A stretch of DNA of 64,000 bases from Umezawaea beigongshangensis (GCF_016464305.1 NZ_JAEIOJ010000010.1:180339-244338); one strand, 5' to 3'. Shown: positions 10,675-19,516, numbered from the stretch's first letter. Notes: a model not told the origin generated them from the sequence alone. Made by a program: numbers and translations.

Positions 10675-11757
10675 GTGCTCTTCACCAGACGACGCGCACT
10701 GGCCGCGGGAGCCGTCGTGAGCGGATCGCTGCTGCTCGACCTGCCGCACGCCGCCGCGTCCGACCGGGGGTCGCCGCGCGACTGGCCGGAGTGGTTCGCC
10801 ACCCACCGCGATCAGGTCGCCGTGGCGCTGGACGACGGCGCCGGTGGGCGGATCGTCCACCGGCAGCACGCGCCGCTGCTGCTCGCGTCGACGGTCAAGG
10901 TCGTGCACGCCGCGGCGTACTCGACCGCCGTGCGGCGGGGGCTGGTGAGCCCGGACGAGCCCGTGCGGGTCGGCGACTGGGAGGCCTACTACGCCGCGCT
11001 CGACGGCGGCGCGCACCAGAGCGCGCTGACCCTGCTAGGCGTCCCGTTCACCAACGGCGTCACCGCCGACGACCCCGAGCACCGGGTGCGGCTGGCCGAC
11101 CTGGCCGAGGTGATGATCCGGTGCAGCGACAACGCCGCCACCGACTACCTGCGCAACCGCCTCGGCGAGCCCGCGCTGCGCCGGGCCGCCGCCGAGGGCG
11201 GCTGGCCGCAGCCCGACCTGCGTTCCCTGCTGGGCGAGGTCCTGATGCTGGTCCTGCCCGACCGCGCGCCCCCGCCCGGCGCACCCGCCGCCGTGCGCCG
11301 GGCGACCGGTCTGCGCCTGGAGCAGCGGTTCCTGCGCGACCCGCAGTTCCAGCTGGAGGTCGTGGGGCGGTTCCCCGAGGTCCCGCGCACCTACGACGAG
11401 CAGGCGCGACTGGTCCTGGACCACGGGCGCGGCGCGGCGGCGGACCTGCGTCGGATGCACGCCTCGGTCGCGGCGGGGCGCTTCCCCGTGGCGCGGGACG
11501 TGCTGGAGCTGGAGCACGCGGAGCACCTGCCGGACGGTGTGGCGGGCATCGGGTTCAAGGGCGGCTCGCTGCCGAGCGCGCTGGGCGTCGGCTTCGGCGT
11601 CCGCTGGCGCGACGGACGGACCGGGTCGGCGGCCGTGCTGCTGTCCGGTGTGGACGAGGCGTGGTTCGGCCGGTCCGGCGAGCTGGTCGCCCTGGTCCGC
11701 GACGCCCTGCTCGACCCGGAGGTCCGCCGCGCAGTGGCGGCCGGCCTCGTAGCATGA
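10675..11757 (+). CDS. Exported serine hydrolase of the class A beta-lactamase fold
   Basis: A 360-aa product with an apparent Tat-type signal (TRRRALAAGAVVSGSLLL). The penicillin-recognising triad is intact: SxxK at 72-75 (STVK), SDN at 151-153, and KGGS at 295-298. No obvious class A omega-loop ExxLN is visible, and there is a long inserted segment at about 180-240. It could therefore be a peptidase/esterase-like relative and not a true beta-lactamase. The start is GTG 10675, overlapped by the palindrome's RBS arm. It overlaps the downstream ArsR-type gene by 4 nt, so enzyme and regulator are coupled. Confidence 0.82.
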   Translation: MLFTRRRALAAGAVVSGSLLLDLPHAAASDRGSPRDWPEWFATHRDQVAVALDDGAGGRIVHRQHAPLLLASTVKVVHAAAYSTAVRRGLVSPDEPVRVGDWEAYYAALDGGAHQSALTLLGVPFTNGVTADDPEHRVRLADLAEVMIRCSDNAATDYLRNRLGEPALRRAAAEGGWPQPDLRSLLGEVLMLVLPDRAPPPGAPAAVRRATGLRLEQRFLRDPQFQLEVVGRFPEVPRTYDEQARLVLDHGRGAAADLRRMHASVAAGRFPVARDVLELEHAEHLPDGVAGIGFKGGSLPSALGVGFGVRWRDGRTGSAAVLLSGVDEAWFGRSGELVALVRDALLDPEVRRAVAAGLVA

Positions 11758-12236
11758 CCGCGGTGGACCTCGCACAACGTCTGACCGAGCTCGAACAGCG
11801 CGTGGCGGCGCTCGAGGGCGCCGCGGCCGCCGCCCCCGACCCGACGGACGCCGAGGACGGCGGAACCGTCGGCTACCGGGGGCACGTGCGACTCGGCGGC
11901 GGCGAGGTCCACTGGCAGATCGACGTGTCCGCGCGGCAGGTGCTCGCCGTGGACGACCGGCGGCGGATCGACGTGCTGGCGGCGCTGGCCCACCCCGTGC
12001 GGGCGGGCATCGTGCGCACGCTGGTGGAGCACGGCCCGGCGCAGGGCGCCGCGCTCCAGTCCTCGGCCGGGCTCGGGTCCACCGGGCAGCTCTACCACCA
12101 CCTCAAGGCGCTGACCGGCGCCGGACTGGTGGAGCAGGACAAGCGCGGCAGCTACCGCCTGCGCGCGACGGCCGTGGTGCCCGTCCTGGTGCTGCTCGCC
12201 GCGGCCTCCGACGTGGCGGGCCAGCTCGGTTCGTGA
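11754..12236 (+). CDS. ArsR-type winged-helix transcriptional regulator
   Basis: A 160-aa protein. An N-terminal coiled-coil-like stretch (LAQRLTELEQRVAALEG) precedes a winged helix at about 75-135 (LAALAHPVRAGIVRTLVEHG; GQLYHHLKALTGAGLVEQDKRGSYRL). No metal-binding cysteines are visible, so it is not a classical arsenic sensor. It starts with ATGA overlap on the hydrolase gene and likely autoregulates the pair through the upstream palindrome (inference). It ends 25 bp before a convergent gene. Confidence 0.85.
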   Translation: MTAVDLAQRLTELEQRVAALEGAAAAAPDPTDAEDGGTVGYRGHVRLGGGEVHWQIDVSARQVLAVDDRRRIDVLAALAHPVRAGIVRTLVEHGPAQGAALQSSAGLGSTGQLYHHLKALTGAGLVEQDKRGSYRLRATAVVPVLVLLAAASDVAGQLGS

Positions 12237-12261
12237 ACCGGCCCGCCACGGTGGTCGCGCC

Positions 12262-13203
12262 TCAGAGCTGGGGCGCGACCTCGGCGGCGATGAACTCGAC
12301 GTGGTCGAGGTCGGCCAGGTCGAGGACCTGGAGGTAGATCCGGTCCACGCCGGTGCTCTCGCGCCACGCCGACAGCGTGTCCACGACCTCGGCCGGGGTT
12401 CCGGCGACACCGTTGCCGCGCAGCTCGTCGACCTCGCGGCCGATGCTCGCCGCCCGCCGGGCGATCTCGGCGTCGTCGCGGCCCACGCACGCCACGAGCG
12501 CCGCCGAGCGGACGATCTCCGCCGGGTCGCGGCCGATCTCGCCGCACGCGGCCTCGACCCGCTCGAACTGCTTCGTGGCGGTCGCGGCGTCGGCGAACGG
12601 CAGGTTGAACTCGTTCGCGAACCGCGCCGCGAGCGCGGGGGTGCGCTTCGCGCCCGTGCCGCCGATCAGCACCGGCGGGCGCGGTGACTGCGCGGACTTC
12701 GGCAGCGCCGGGGAGCCGGACAGCTCGTAGTGCTTCCCGGAGAACGAGTACGTCTCGCCGAGCGGGGTCTCCCACAGCCCGGTGATGATCTCCAGCTGCT
12801 CGGCGTAGCGGTCGAACCGCTCCCGCACGCCGGGGAACGGGATGCCGTAGGCGGTGTGCTCCTCGGCGTACCACCCGGCGCCGAAGCCGAACTCGACGCG
12901 CCCGCCGGACATCTGGTCGACCTGGGCGACGCTGATCGCCAGCGGGCCGGGGTGCCGGAAGGTCGCCGCGGTCATCAGCGTGCCGAGCCTGATGGTCGTC
13001 GTCTCCCTGGCCAGGCCCGCGAGCGTGGTCCATGCGTCGGTGGGACCGGGCAGACCGTCGACGTCGCCCATCTTCAGGTAGTGGTCGGAGCGGAAGAACG
13101 CGCCGTACCCGGCGTCCTCGGCGGTGCGCGCGACCCGCAGCAGATCGTCGTAGGTGGCCCCCTGCTGGGGCTCGGTGAAGATCCTGAGTTCCACCCGCAC
13201 CAC
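12262..13203 (-). CDS. LLM-class F420-dependent oxidoreductase
   Basis: A 313-aa luciferase-like TIM barrel. Typical blocks are FRSDHYLKMG (about 38-47), RLGTLMTAATFRHPG, VDQMSGGRVEFGFGAGWYAEEH and RPPVLIGGTGAKRTPALAARFA. It probably uses F420H2 or FMN for a redox step on a small molecule; the substrate is unknown. The GTG at 13203 lies one base past the stop of the TetR gene, so it is co-transcribed with that regulator. Confidence 0.88.
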   Translation of the reverse strand: MVRVELRIFTEPQQGATYDDLLRVARTAEDAGYGAFFRSDHYLKMGDVDGLPGPTDAWTTLAGLARETTTIRLGTLMTAATFRHPGPLAISVAQVDQMSGGRVEFGFGAGWYAEEHTAYGIPFPGVRERFDRYAEQLEIITGLWETPLGETYSFSGKHYELSGSPALPKSAQSPRPPVLIGGTGAKRTPALAARFANEFNLPFADAATATKQFERVEAACGEIGRDPAEIVRSAALVACVGRDDAEIARRAASIGREVDELRGNGVAGTPAEVVDTLSAWRESTGVDRIYLQVLDLADLDHVEFIAAEVAPQL

Positions 13204-13204
13204 G

Positions 13205-13888
13205 TTATCGCCGCCGCGAGCGTCCCCGCGATCCGGAGCGGTGCCGGGGTTCCCCGACCGCGTCGGCGGAGTCGGCGGGGTCGGCGGGGTCGCGGCGGAC
13301 CCGCAGGCCCTCCAGGACGCGGACGATCGTGCGTTCCACCTCGGCGCTGGCCCGCTTCGGGTCCGCGGCGCTCGCGATCGTGCTGGCCCCGGCCGACAGC
13401 GCGCCGAACAGCAGTCGCGTGGTGATCTCCACGGGCACGTCCTCGATCTCGCCCGAGTCCACCAGCAGCTCGACGGCGGTGCGCAGCAGGCCGTAGCTGA
13501 AGTGCTCCTCGGCCTCGCGCCAGCGCTCCCAGCCCATGACGACGGGGGCCTCGTGGACGACGATGCGCTGGAAGGCCGGTTCGAGGCAGACCCGCACGTA
13601 GCCGCGCAGACCGGCGACGGCGGTCTCCCACGGGTCGCCCGGCGCGGAGACGATCTCCGCGAGCCGTCCCATGATCCGGGTCTCCACGGCGTCGAAGGCG
13701 GCCTCGAACAGGGCCTGCTTGCCGCTGAAGTGGTGGTAGAGGGCGCCCTTCGTGACCCTGGACCGCTTGGTCACCTCGTCCAGGGACGTTCCCGCGTACC
13801 CCCGCTGGGCGAAGAGGTCCACCGCGCTGTCCACGAGCGCCTGCCTCGTCGACTCGGAGTAGTCCACACGCCTCGACCGCACTGTCAC
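13205..13888 (-). CDS. TetR-family transcriptional regulator
   Basis: A 227-aa protein with an N-terminal helix-turn-helix (RQALVDSAVDLFAQRGYAGTSLDEV; GALYHHFSGKQALFEAAFDAV, about 12-60) and an all-helical ligand domain. The start is probably GTG 13888; other in-frame GTGs lie at 13897 and 13882. It faces the gene at 14009 across an intergenic region with three TetR-style operators, and it leads the LLM gene. It therefore probably represses both directions until a ligand is bound (inference). Confidence 0.9.
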   Translation of the reverse strand: MTVRSRRVDYSESTRQALVDSAVDLFAQRGYAGTSLDEVTKRSRVTKGALYHHFSGKQALFEAAFDAVETRIMGRLAEIVSAPGDPWETAVAGLRGYVRVCLEPAFQRIVVHEAPVVMGWERWREAEEHFSYGLLRTAVELLVDSGEIEDVPVEITTRLLFGALSAGASTIASAADPKRASAEVERTIVRVLEGLRVRRDPADPADSADAVGEPRHRSGSRGRSRRR

Positions 13889-13907
13889 CACGCTCACAAC
13901 CGTACGA

Positions 13908-13963
13908 CATACCGACGGTACGTACCCGTGGTATGTTCGCTGTGAGGTCATACCGGCGGTATG
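13908..13963. promoter_or_regulatory. Three-copy TetR operator array
   Basis: A perfect 15-bp inverted repeat CATACCG-g-CGGTATG lies at 13949-13963. A one-mismatch copy (CATACCG-a-CGGTACG) is at 13908-13922, and a looser copy is at 13921-13935. All three lie between the divergent TetR gene and the gene at 14009, as expected for an autoregulated TetR promoter. Confidence 0.8.
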
Positions 13964-14008
13964 CCACAGACCTGGAGTACGACGCCGGTCACCACGCGAG
14001 GAGGCACC

Positions 14009-14488
14009 GTGAGCTGGAACGACTTCTACCGACGGCGTGACGCGCTGGACGCCGTTCTGCGCCGGGCCGAGCTCGACCCCGCCGCACCGCCGGTCCACGA
14101 CCCGAGCCTGTTCCCCTCGCGGGACGACCTGCTGCTCGCCCTGCACCACCGCTGGATGCAGCAGCTGACCGGGCGACTGGGCGTGGCGCTGAGCGCCGCC
14201 GAGGACGGGAACGGGGACGCCGACCGCGTCGAGGTCGTCGTGCGCACCTGGTGCGGACTCGCCGCCGAGCAGCCCGTGCTGCGCGCGGTGCTCGACCACC
14301 ACCTCGCCGACCGGGCGGCCGTCGAGCGCGAGCAGCGCCTGCTGGCGCTGACGGCGGGGCTGGCCGAGCTGTCGGAGCCCGACGAGGAGATCACCCCGGT
14401 GGGTGCGGCGTTCCTGAACCTGGTCCGCGCGACGCCGCCGCGAGCGCGTCGCCGGCCGCTGCTGCACCGCCTGGCCCGCAGCGCCTGA
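14009..14488 (+). CDS. Hypothetical soluble helical protein under TetR control
   Basis: A 159-aa mostly helical product from GTG 14009 behind GAGGAGG. It contains DDLLLALHHRWMQQLTGRL, then WCGLAAEQPVLRAVLDHHL and EEITPVGAAFLNLVRATPP. The arrangement resembles the ligand half of a TetR protein without the DNA-binding domain, but I do not recognise the family. It is divergent from the TetR gene and 46 bp ahead of an SDR gene. Confidence 0.65.
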   Translation: MSWNDFYRRRDALDAVLRRAELDPAAPPVHDPSLFPSRDDLLLALHHRWMQQLTGRLGVALSAAEDGNGDADRVEVVVRTWCGLAAEQPVLRAVLDHHLADRAAVEREQRLLALTAGLAELSEPDEEITPVGAAFLNLVRATPPRARRRPLLHRLARSA

Positions 14489-14534
14489 CCGCGTTCCGGT
14501 GGTGATCACGGTTACCCCCCGGTAGGAATGCACC

Positions 14535-15461
14535 ATGCCGAAGTGGAGCGACACCGACGTCCCCGACCAGACCGGGCGCACCGTCCTCATCACGGGGGCG
14601 AACTCCGGGCTGGGCCTGCGCAGTGCCGAGGTGCTGGCGAGCCGGGGCGCGCGCGTGCTGCTCGCCTGCCGCTCGCCCGAGCGCGGCCGGACGGCGCTGG
14701 AGCGGGTCCGGGCGCTCGGCGACGCCGAGCTGGTCCGGCTGGACCTGGCCGATCTGGCCTCGGTGCGCGCCGCGGCCGCTGACGTCCGCGAGCGCACCGG
14801 CGACTCCCTGCACGTGCTGATGAACAACGCCGGGGTCATGGCCGCGCCGCGCGGCGCCACCGCCGACGGCTTCGAGCGCCAGTTCGGCACCAACCACCTC
14901 GGGCACGCCGCGCTCACCTGGCTGCTGATGCCCGCTCTCCGCGCGACCCCCGGCTCCCGCGTCGTGACGCTGTCGAGCCTCGCGCACCGGATGGGCGGCC
15001 TCTCCCTGCACGACCCGAACTACGAGCGCCGCCGCTACGCGCCGTGGGCCGCCTACGGACAGGCGAAGTTCGCCAACCTGCTGTTCTCCGCCGAGCTGGA
15101 CCGCCGCCTGCGCGCAGCGGGCGACGACGTGATCGCGGTGGCCGCCCACCCCGGCCTGTCCCGCACGGAACTGGGCGCGAACGCGGCCCGCAGCTGGGGC
15201 AACCCGCTCCTGCGACGGATGACGGGGCTGTGGGACCACATCGGCACCCAGCGCGTCGAGATCGGCGCGCTCCCCCAGCTCTACGCCGCGACCGCGCCCG
15301 GCGTGGACGGCGGCGACTACTTCGGCCCCGACACGCTGTTCGAGATGCGCGGCCACCCGAAGCCCGCCGCGCGCTCGGCGGCGGCCCGCGATCCGGAGAC
15401 CGCGTCGAAGCTGTGGGAGCTGACCGCGCGACTGACCGGTGTGACCCCCGACCCCGCCTGA
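14535..15461 (+). CDS. Short-chain dehydrogenase/reductase
   Basis: A 308-aa classical SDR of the retinol-dehydrogenase/WW-oxidoreductase-like type. The cofactor motif TGANSGLG is at 17-24, NNAG at 97-100, and the catalytic YGQAK after a Ser-rich segment (VVTLSSLAHRMGG). The substrate is unknown. It may form a unit with the preceding hypothetical gene, and so be regulated by the TetR operators. Confidence 0.9.
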   Translation: MPKWSDTDVPDQTGRTVLITGANSGLGLRSAEVLASRGARVLLACRSPERGRTALERVRALGDAELVRLDLADLASVRAAAADVRERTGDSLHVLMNNAGVMAAPRGATADGFERQFGTNHLGHAALTWLLMPALRATPGSRVVTLSSLAHRMGGLSLHDPNYERRRYAPWAAYGQAKFANLLFSAELDRRLRAAGDDVIAVAAHPGLSRTELGANAARSWGNPLLRRMTGLWDHIGTQRVEIGALPQLYAATAPGVDGGDYFGPDTLFEMRGHPKPAARSAAARDPETASKLWELTARLTGVTPDPA

Positions 15462-15610
15462 CCTCCGGACGGATACTGGTTCGCGAGACGTCTCGACCGA
15501 ACGTCCTCCGGACAGTTCTGCCTCGTGCCGACGAACGTCCGGCACTCGCCGTCGACGTTCGACGTGGACCGGACCTGCCCTCGCGGGCGCGCGGAGCGTA
15601 GGGTGGCCTG

Positions 15611-16615
15611 GTGACCGTGGTACCCGAGGGTCGGAAGCTGCTGCGCCTGGAAGTCCGCAACAGCCAGACGCCGATCGAGAAGAAGCCCTCCTGGATCAAG
15701 ACGAAGGCCAAGATGGGCCCCGAGTACCGGGAGCTCAAGGGCCTGGTCAAGCGCGAGGGCCTGCACACCGTGTGCGAAGAGGCCGGTTGTCCCAACATCT
15801 ACGAGTGCTGGGAGGACCGCGAGGCCACCTTCCTCATCGGCGGTGAGCAGTGCACGCGACGCTGCGACTTCTGCCAGATCGACACCGGCAAGCCCGCCGA
15901 CCTGGACCGCGACGAACCGCGCCGGGTCGCCGAGTCGGTGCAGGCGATGGGTCTGCGCTACTCGACCGTCACCGGCGTCGCGCGCGACGACCTGGCCGAC
16001 GGCGGCGCGTGGCTCTACGCCGAGACCGTCCGGCAGATCCACGAGCTGAACCCCGGCACCGGCGTCGAGCTGCTGATCCCGGACTTCAACGCGGTGCCCG
16101 AGCAGCTCGCCGAGGTCTTCGCCTCGCGCCCCGAGGTGCTCGCGCACAACCTGGAGACGGTGCCGCGCATCTTCAAGCGCATCCGTCCGGCGTTCCGCTA
16201 CGAGCGCTCCCTCGAGGTGATCACCAGGGCCCGCGAGGCCGGCCTGGTCACCAAGTCCAACCTGATCCTGGGCATGGGCGAGACCCCCGACGAGGTGACA
16301 GCGGCGCTGCGCGACCTGCACGAGGCCGGCTGCGAGATCATCACGATCACGCAGTACCTGCGGCCGAGCCCGCGGCACCACCCGGTCGAGCGCTGGGTGA
16401 AGCCGGAGGAGTTCCTCGTGCACAAGGAGACCGCCGAGGAGATCGGCTTCAGCGGCGTCATGGCAGGACCGCTGGTGCGCTCCTCCTACCGCGCGGGCCG
16501 CCTCTACGCGCAGGCCGTGCAGAAGCGCGGCGACGAGCTGCCGGAGAACCTGGAGCACCTGCTCCAGGCCGGGAGCGCGGCGCAGGAGATCACCTCACTG
16601 CTCGCCCGGCACTAG
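15611..16615 (+). CDS. lipA: Lipoyl synthase
   Basis: A 334-aa radical-SAM enzyme that inserts two sulfurs into protein-bound octanoyl groups. The auxiliary cluster cysteines are in [12 protein letters not shown] (Cys55, Cys60, Cys66), and the SAM cluster is CTRRCDFC (Cys81, Cys85, Cys88). The C-terminal VRSSYRAG motif ends the barrel. The start is GTG 15611. Together with lipB it completes lipoylation of the E2 encoded at 6514. Its 3' end overlaps the convergent gene by 21 bp. Confidence 0.97.
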   Translation: MTVVPEGRKLLRLEVRNSQTPIEKKPSWIKTKAKMGPEYRELKGLVKREGLHTVCEEAGCPNIYECWEDREATFLIGGEQCTRRCDFCQIDTGKPADLDRDEPRRVAESVQAMGLRYSTVTGVARDDLADGGAWLYAETVRQIHELNPGTGVELLIPDFNAVPEQLAEVFASRPEVLAHNLETVPRIFKRIRPAFRYERSLEVITRAREAGLVTKSNLILGMGETPDEVTAALRDLHEAGCEIITITQYLRPSPRHHPVERWVKPEEFLVHKETAEEIGFSGVMAGPLVRSSYRAGRLYAQAVQKRGDELPENLEHLLQAGSAAQEITSLLARH

Positions 16616-17638
16616 ATCACCCACCACCACGCCGTCCAGCTCGCGCACGAAGTCCGCTCCGAACGCGCTGGACGGCGTGTGCGTGCCGGCGGGCACGCCC
16701 CCCGCGAGCAGCCGTCGCACCGCGCGCAGGGCGGAGTCCGCCGTCAGGTCGTAGGGGTTCGGTCCGCTCAGCGCTCCCGAGACGGTGCGCCCGGCCTCGT
16801 CGCGGACCCGGCCCCACACCTCGCAGCGGCTGCGGGCGCGCACGCGCTCGCCCGGACCGCGGACCAGCTTCCCGACGAGAGCCAGCCCGGCGCGGCGCAC
16901 CGCCGGGGCGCGCAGCAGGGGCGCGACGAGCCCGTGCAGCGGCCCGGTCAGGCCCGGCAGCACGGTGTAGGTGGTGATGTCCGGGACGCCCGTCGAGCGG
17001 TGCGCCGTGCTCACGTCGCCCCAGGGGATCGACGCCACCCGGCGCGGTCCCGACGGGAACCGCGCGACGATCGCGCGGTGCGCCACCGGCACCCGCCGCA
17101 GCTCGCCGCCCACCCGGACGCGGCCACCTCCGCCACCGCCCTCCAGTGCCGTCCTGGCCGTGCCGGGGCTCGCGCCGCCGCCGGTCGTGAACGCCAGGTC
17201 CAGGCTCGTCGCCGAGGGCAGCTCCGCGACCAGCAGCGCGGCGAGGCAGTCGGTGGGCACGACGTCGAAGCCCACCCCCGGCAGCAGCACCACCCCGGCC
17301 GCCCGCGCGTCGGCGTCGCGCGCGGCGACGGCCTCGAACACGTCGATCTCACCGGTGACGTCCGCGTAGTGCGTGCCCGTCGCGAGGCAGGCGTCCACCA
17401 GGGGCGCCGAGGTCGCCGAGAACGGCCCGGCGCAGTGCAGGACCACCTCCACGCCCTCCAGGGCGCTCTGCGCGGCGCTCAGGGCGAAACAGCGGTGCTC
17501 CAGACCCAGGCGGTCCGCCAGCGGGGCGACCTTCTCCACCGAACGCCCGGCCAGCACCGGCCGTTCACCCCGGCGCACCGCCAGCTCGGCGATCAGCGTC
17601 CCGGTGTAGCCGTTGGCCCCGTACAGCATCCACGTCAC
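16595..17638 (-). CDS. Saccharopine dehydrogenase-like NAD(P)-binding protein
   Basis: A 347-aa protein with an N-terminal Rossmann fold ([16 protein letters not shown]) and the segment [33 protein letters not shown], typical of the saccharopine dehydrogenase-like and trans-acting enoyl reductase family. [15 protein letters not shown] follows. Relatives reduce or modify lipid or keto intermediates; the function here is unassigned. The start is GTG 17638, which overlaps the stop of the upstream small membrane protein gene (GTGA), so the two are translationally coupled. Confidence 0.85.
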   Translation of the reverse strand: MTWMLYGANGYTGTLIAELAVRRGERPVLAGRSVEKVAPLADRLGLEHRCFALSAAQSALEGVEVVLHCAGPFSATSAPLVDACLATGTHYADVTGEIDVFEAVAARDADARAAGVVLLPGVGFDVVPTDCLAALLVAELPSATSLDLAFTTGGGASPGTARTALEGGGGGGRVRVGGELRRVPVAHRAIVARFPSGPRRVASIPWGDVSTAHRSTGVPDITTYTVLPGLTGPLHGLVAPLLRAPAVRRAGLALVGKLVRGPGERVRARSRCEVWGRVRDEAGRTVSGALSGPNPYDLTADSALRAVRRLLAGGVPAGTHTPSSAFGADFVRELDGVVVGDLVPGEQ

Positions 17639-17928
17639 GGCTCCGATCTTCTCCCGCGCACGAGCACGCCGCCGAGCAGGAGCACGGCGCCGAACCCGGC
17701 GACCGGGACGGCCCACACCAGCCGCCGGGCGCGCAGGCGGTCGCACACCTCCGCGTACGCGGGGTTGCTCGCCCGCACCGCCTCCTCGTCGAAGCCCGCG
17801 CCGAGCCCGTTGCCGCAGGAGATGGTGATGCCCGTCGGAGCCTCGGTGGAGAGCTGCACCACGACGATGACCAGCCCGGCCAGCACGAACGCCAGTCCGA
17901 CCACGATCGCGACCGCACGCGCCGTCAT
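17635..17928 (-). CDS. Small two-TM membrane protein
   Basis: A 97-aa product from ATG 17928. Hydrophobic helices are at about 4-25 (AVAIVVGLAFVLAGLVIVVV) and 70-90. Between them lies an exported loop with two cysteines (ISCGNGLGAGFDEEAV... AYAEVCDRLRARR) that could form a disulfide. I do not recognise the family. It is coupled by a 4-nt overlap to the saccharopine dehydrogenase-like gene. Confidence 0.6.
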   Translation of the reverse strand: MTARAVAIVVGLAFVLAGLVIVVVQLSTEAPTGITISCGNGLGAGFDEEAVRASNPAYAEVCDRLRARRLVWAVPVAGFGAVLLLGGVLVRGRRSEP

Positions 17929-18074
17929 CCCGCCCCCTCGCACCGTCCCGTCCCGCACGAGACGCAGGACACAGAAGAGTGAAGGTCAAGTTACGGGGCG
18001 GTGCCGTCGCGGTACAGGGCCGCGGCGGGAGAACCGGTTCTCCGCGCGGTGCCCCCGGGGCGGACGTCGGGTGG

Positions 18075-18146
18075 TGGGCGCGGCAGGGTTCGAACCTGCG
18101 ACCGCTCGGGTGTAAACCGAGTGCTCTTCCGCTGAGCTACGCGCCC
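18075..18146 (-). tRNA. tRNA-Val, anticodon UAC
   Basis: The minus strand folds into a full cloverleaf of 72 nt. The acceptor is GGGCGCG/CGCGCCC and the D stem is GCTC/GAGC. The anticodon stem CTCGG/CCGAG has loop TTTACAC, giving anticodon TAC. The T arm is GCAGG-TTCGAAC-CCTGC, and the discriminator is A. The genomic sequence after the discriminator reads CCAC, so only CC of the CCA end is encoded. Confidence 0.97.
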
Positions 18147-18180
18147 CCGGTGCGCCGGTCTCCCGGCGCGGTGCGATCGA

Positions 18181-18645
18181 TCACGCGCCGAGCGCGGCGA
18201 CCGCCTTCTTCCACGACTCCTGGTCGCGCGGTTCTCCGGGCTGGTTGACCTGCGCGAACCGGACGACACCCGCCGTGTCGATCAAGAACGTGCCCCTGGT
18301 CGCCATGCCCGCCTTCTCGTAGAACGAACCGTAGCGCTGCGCCACCTCGCCGTGCGGCCAGAAGTCCGACAGCAGGGGAAAGCCGAAACCCTCCTGCCGC
18401 GACCACACCCGCAGGCTCGGCGGCGCGTCCACCGAGATGCCGACGACCTGCACGTTCTCGTTCTCGTAGCTCGCGAGGTCGTCGCGCACCCGGCACAGCT
18501 CACCGGAGCAGATGCCGCTGAACGCGAACGGGAAGAACACCAGCAGCACGTTCTTCTTCCCCCGGAACGCGGACAGCGTCACGGGCTGCTTGTCGGTGTC
18601 GGGAAGCGTGAAGTCCGGGGCAGGTGCCCCCACCTGCACGGCCAT
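18181..18645 (-). CDS. AhpE/Bcp-type peroxiredoxin
   Basis: A 154-aa thiol peroxidase that reduces hydrogen peroxide and organic peroxides. The peroxidatic cysteine is Cys46 in FFPFAFSGICSGELC, with a second cysteine at 51. The N-terminus MAVQVGAPAPDFTLPDTD and the C-terminal TFLIDTAGVVRF are standard for the fold. The gene lies downstream of DUF3052 on the same strand, separated by a terminator hairpin. Confidence 0.92.
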   Translation of the reverse strand: MAVQVGAPAPDFTLPDTDKQPVTLSAFRGKKNVLLVFFPFAFSGICSGELCRVRDDLASYENENVQVVGISVDAPPSLRVWSRQEGFGFPLLSDFWPHGEVAQRYGSFYEKAGMATRGTFLIDTAGVVRFAQVNQPGEPRDQESWKKAVAALGA

Positions 18646-18675
18646 GACGACGTCCTTCCGCGGTGACGACCCGGC

Positions 18676-18709
18676 GCCGGGCCCCGCGACACGTGGTCGG
18701 GGGCCCGGC
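18676..18709 (-). terminator. Terminator after the DUF3052 gene
   Basis: A perfect 10-bp GC stem (18676-18685 with 18700-18709, 14-nt loop) follows the stop of the minus-strand DUF3052 gene. Confidence 0.6.
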
Positions 18710-18740
18710 GTTCAGCTGAGAACCAGGACTCGGCGTGCAC

Positions 18741-19181
18741 TCAGCGCTTCGTCTTGGCCGACTTCGGCGACACGAGCCTGGTGCCCGCCCACTCCTCGCC
18801 GACGGTGATGTTCGACGTCTGTGAGAGACCGGCGGTCGGCACCGCTTCGGCGATCTCGCTCGGTTCGACGTGCCCCGGCCGGCCGGTCTTGGGCGTCAGC
18901 ACCCAGACCACGCCGTTCTCCGCCAGGGGTCCGGTGGCGTTGATGAGAGCGTCGACCAGGTCACCGTCGTCCTCCCGCCACCAGAGCAGCACCACGTCCA
19001 CGACCTCGTCGGTGTCCTCGTCGAGGAGATCGCTGCCGATCCGCTCCTCGATCGCGGCACGCACGTCGTCGTCAACGTCCTCGTCCCAACCGATCTCCTG
19101 GACTGCTGCCCCAGGTGCGATCCCGAGCTTCTCGGCGACACCGCCCTTGTCGGCGTCTCCCGCGGCGACCACGGCTTTCAC
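18741..19181 (-). CDS. DUF3052 family protein
   Basis: A 146-aa acidic cytosolic protein conserved in actinobacteria. The core is AEKLGIAPGAAVQEIGWDEDVDDDVR, then VVDVVLLWWREDDGDLVDALINA and VVWVLTPKTGRPGHVEPSEIAEAVPTAGL. Function is unknown. The start is GTG 19181 behind GGAGGA; GTG 19172 is an alternative. It is divergent from aceE, a neighbourhood I recall as conserved in streptomycetes, which hints at a shared regulatory region. Confidence 0.88.
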   Translation of the reverse strand: MKAVVAAGDADKGGVAEKLGIAPGAAVQEIGWDEDVDDDVRAAIEERIGSDLLDEDTDEVVDVVLLWWREDDGDLVDALINATGPLAENGVVWVLTPKTGRPGHVEPSEIAEAVPTAGLSQTSNITVGEEWAGTRLVSPKSAKTKR

Positions 19182-19516
19182 TCCTCCATGTACGCAAGAG
19201 CGGCAGTCGGCCCGACTGCCGCGCGATGTGTCAATACCGGTCGCGGCTAGCGAACACTGACAGTGGGCACCTGCGCAACCGTTGACCTCATGACACGCCG
19301 CAACTCCACCCCCGCTCGCGCCTCCCCCGAACGGATGAGGCAGGCTCTGCACACCTCCTATCCGCGCGCGCGAGGACACGATCCAGAACTACCGGTCGGT
19401 AGTGGTGACGTGAATGTGTCCAGCGGGCAACGATGAGGGACGATGGGAACGGCTCCACCGGTCCGGCCGCCCCTGGAGCAGACCAACAGGCCGATCAATC
19501 AAGGCGAGGAGAACCC
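19182..19516. promoter_or_regulatory. Divergent promoter region of DUF3052 and aceE with a 16-bp inverted repeat
   Basis: No gene is supported here. An inverted repeat ACTACC-ggtc-GGTAGT lies at 19388-19403, and its symmetry and spacing resemble a TetR-family operator. It sits about 115 bp before the aceE start, so it is placed to control pyruvate dehydrogenase transcription. The regulator is not identified in the window. Confidence 0.55.

Noticed and set aside
10791..12236. 481-residue open frame across the hydrolase and ArsR genes
   Set aside because: Only the last 160 codons are real; the first part is an out-of-frame shadow of the hydrolase gene.
16595..17989. Single 464-aa protein
   Set aside because: The N-terminal 117 residues are in another frame of the small membrane protein; the Rossmann start at 17638 gives the true gene.
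18075..18146. tRNA-Val as an integration site of a mobile element
   Set aside because: There is no integrase, no direct repeat of the tRNA 3' end and no change in gene density nearby.
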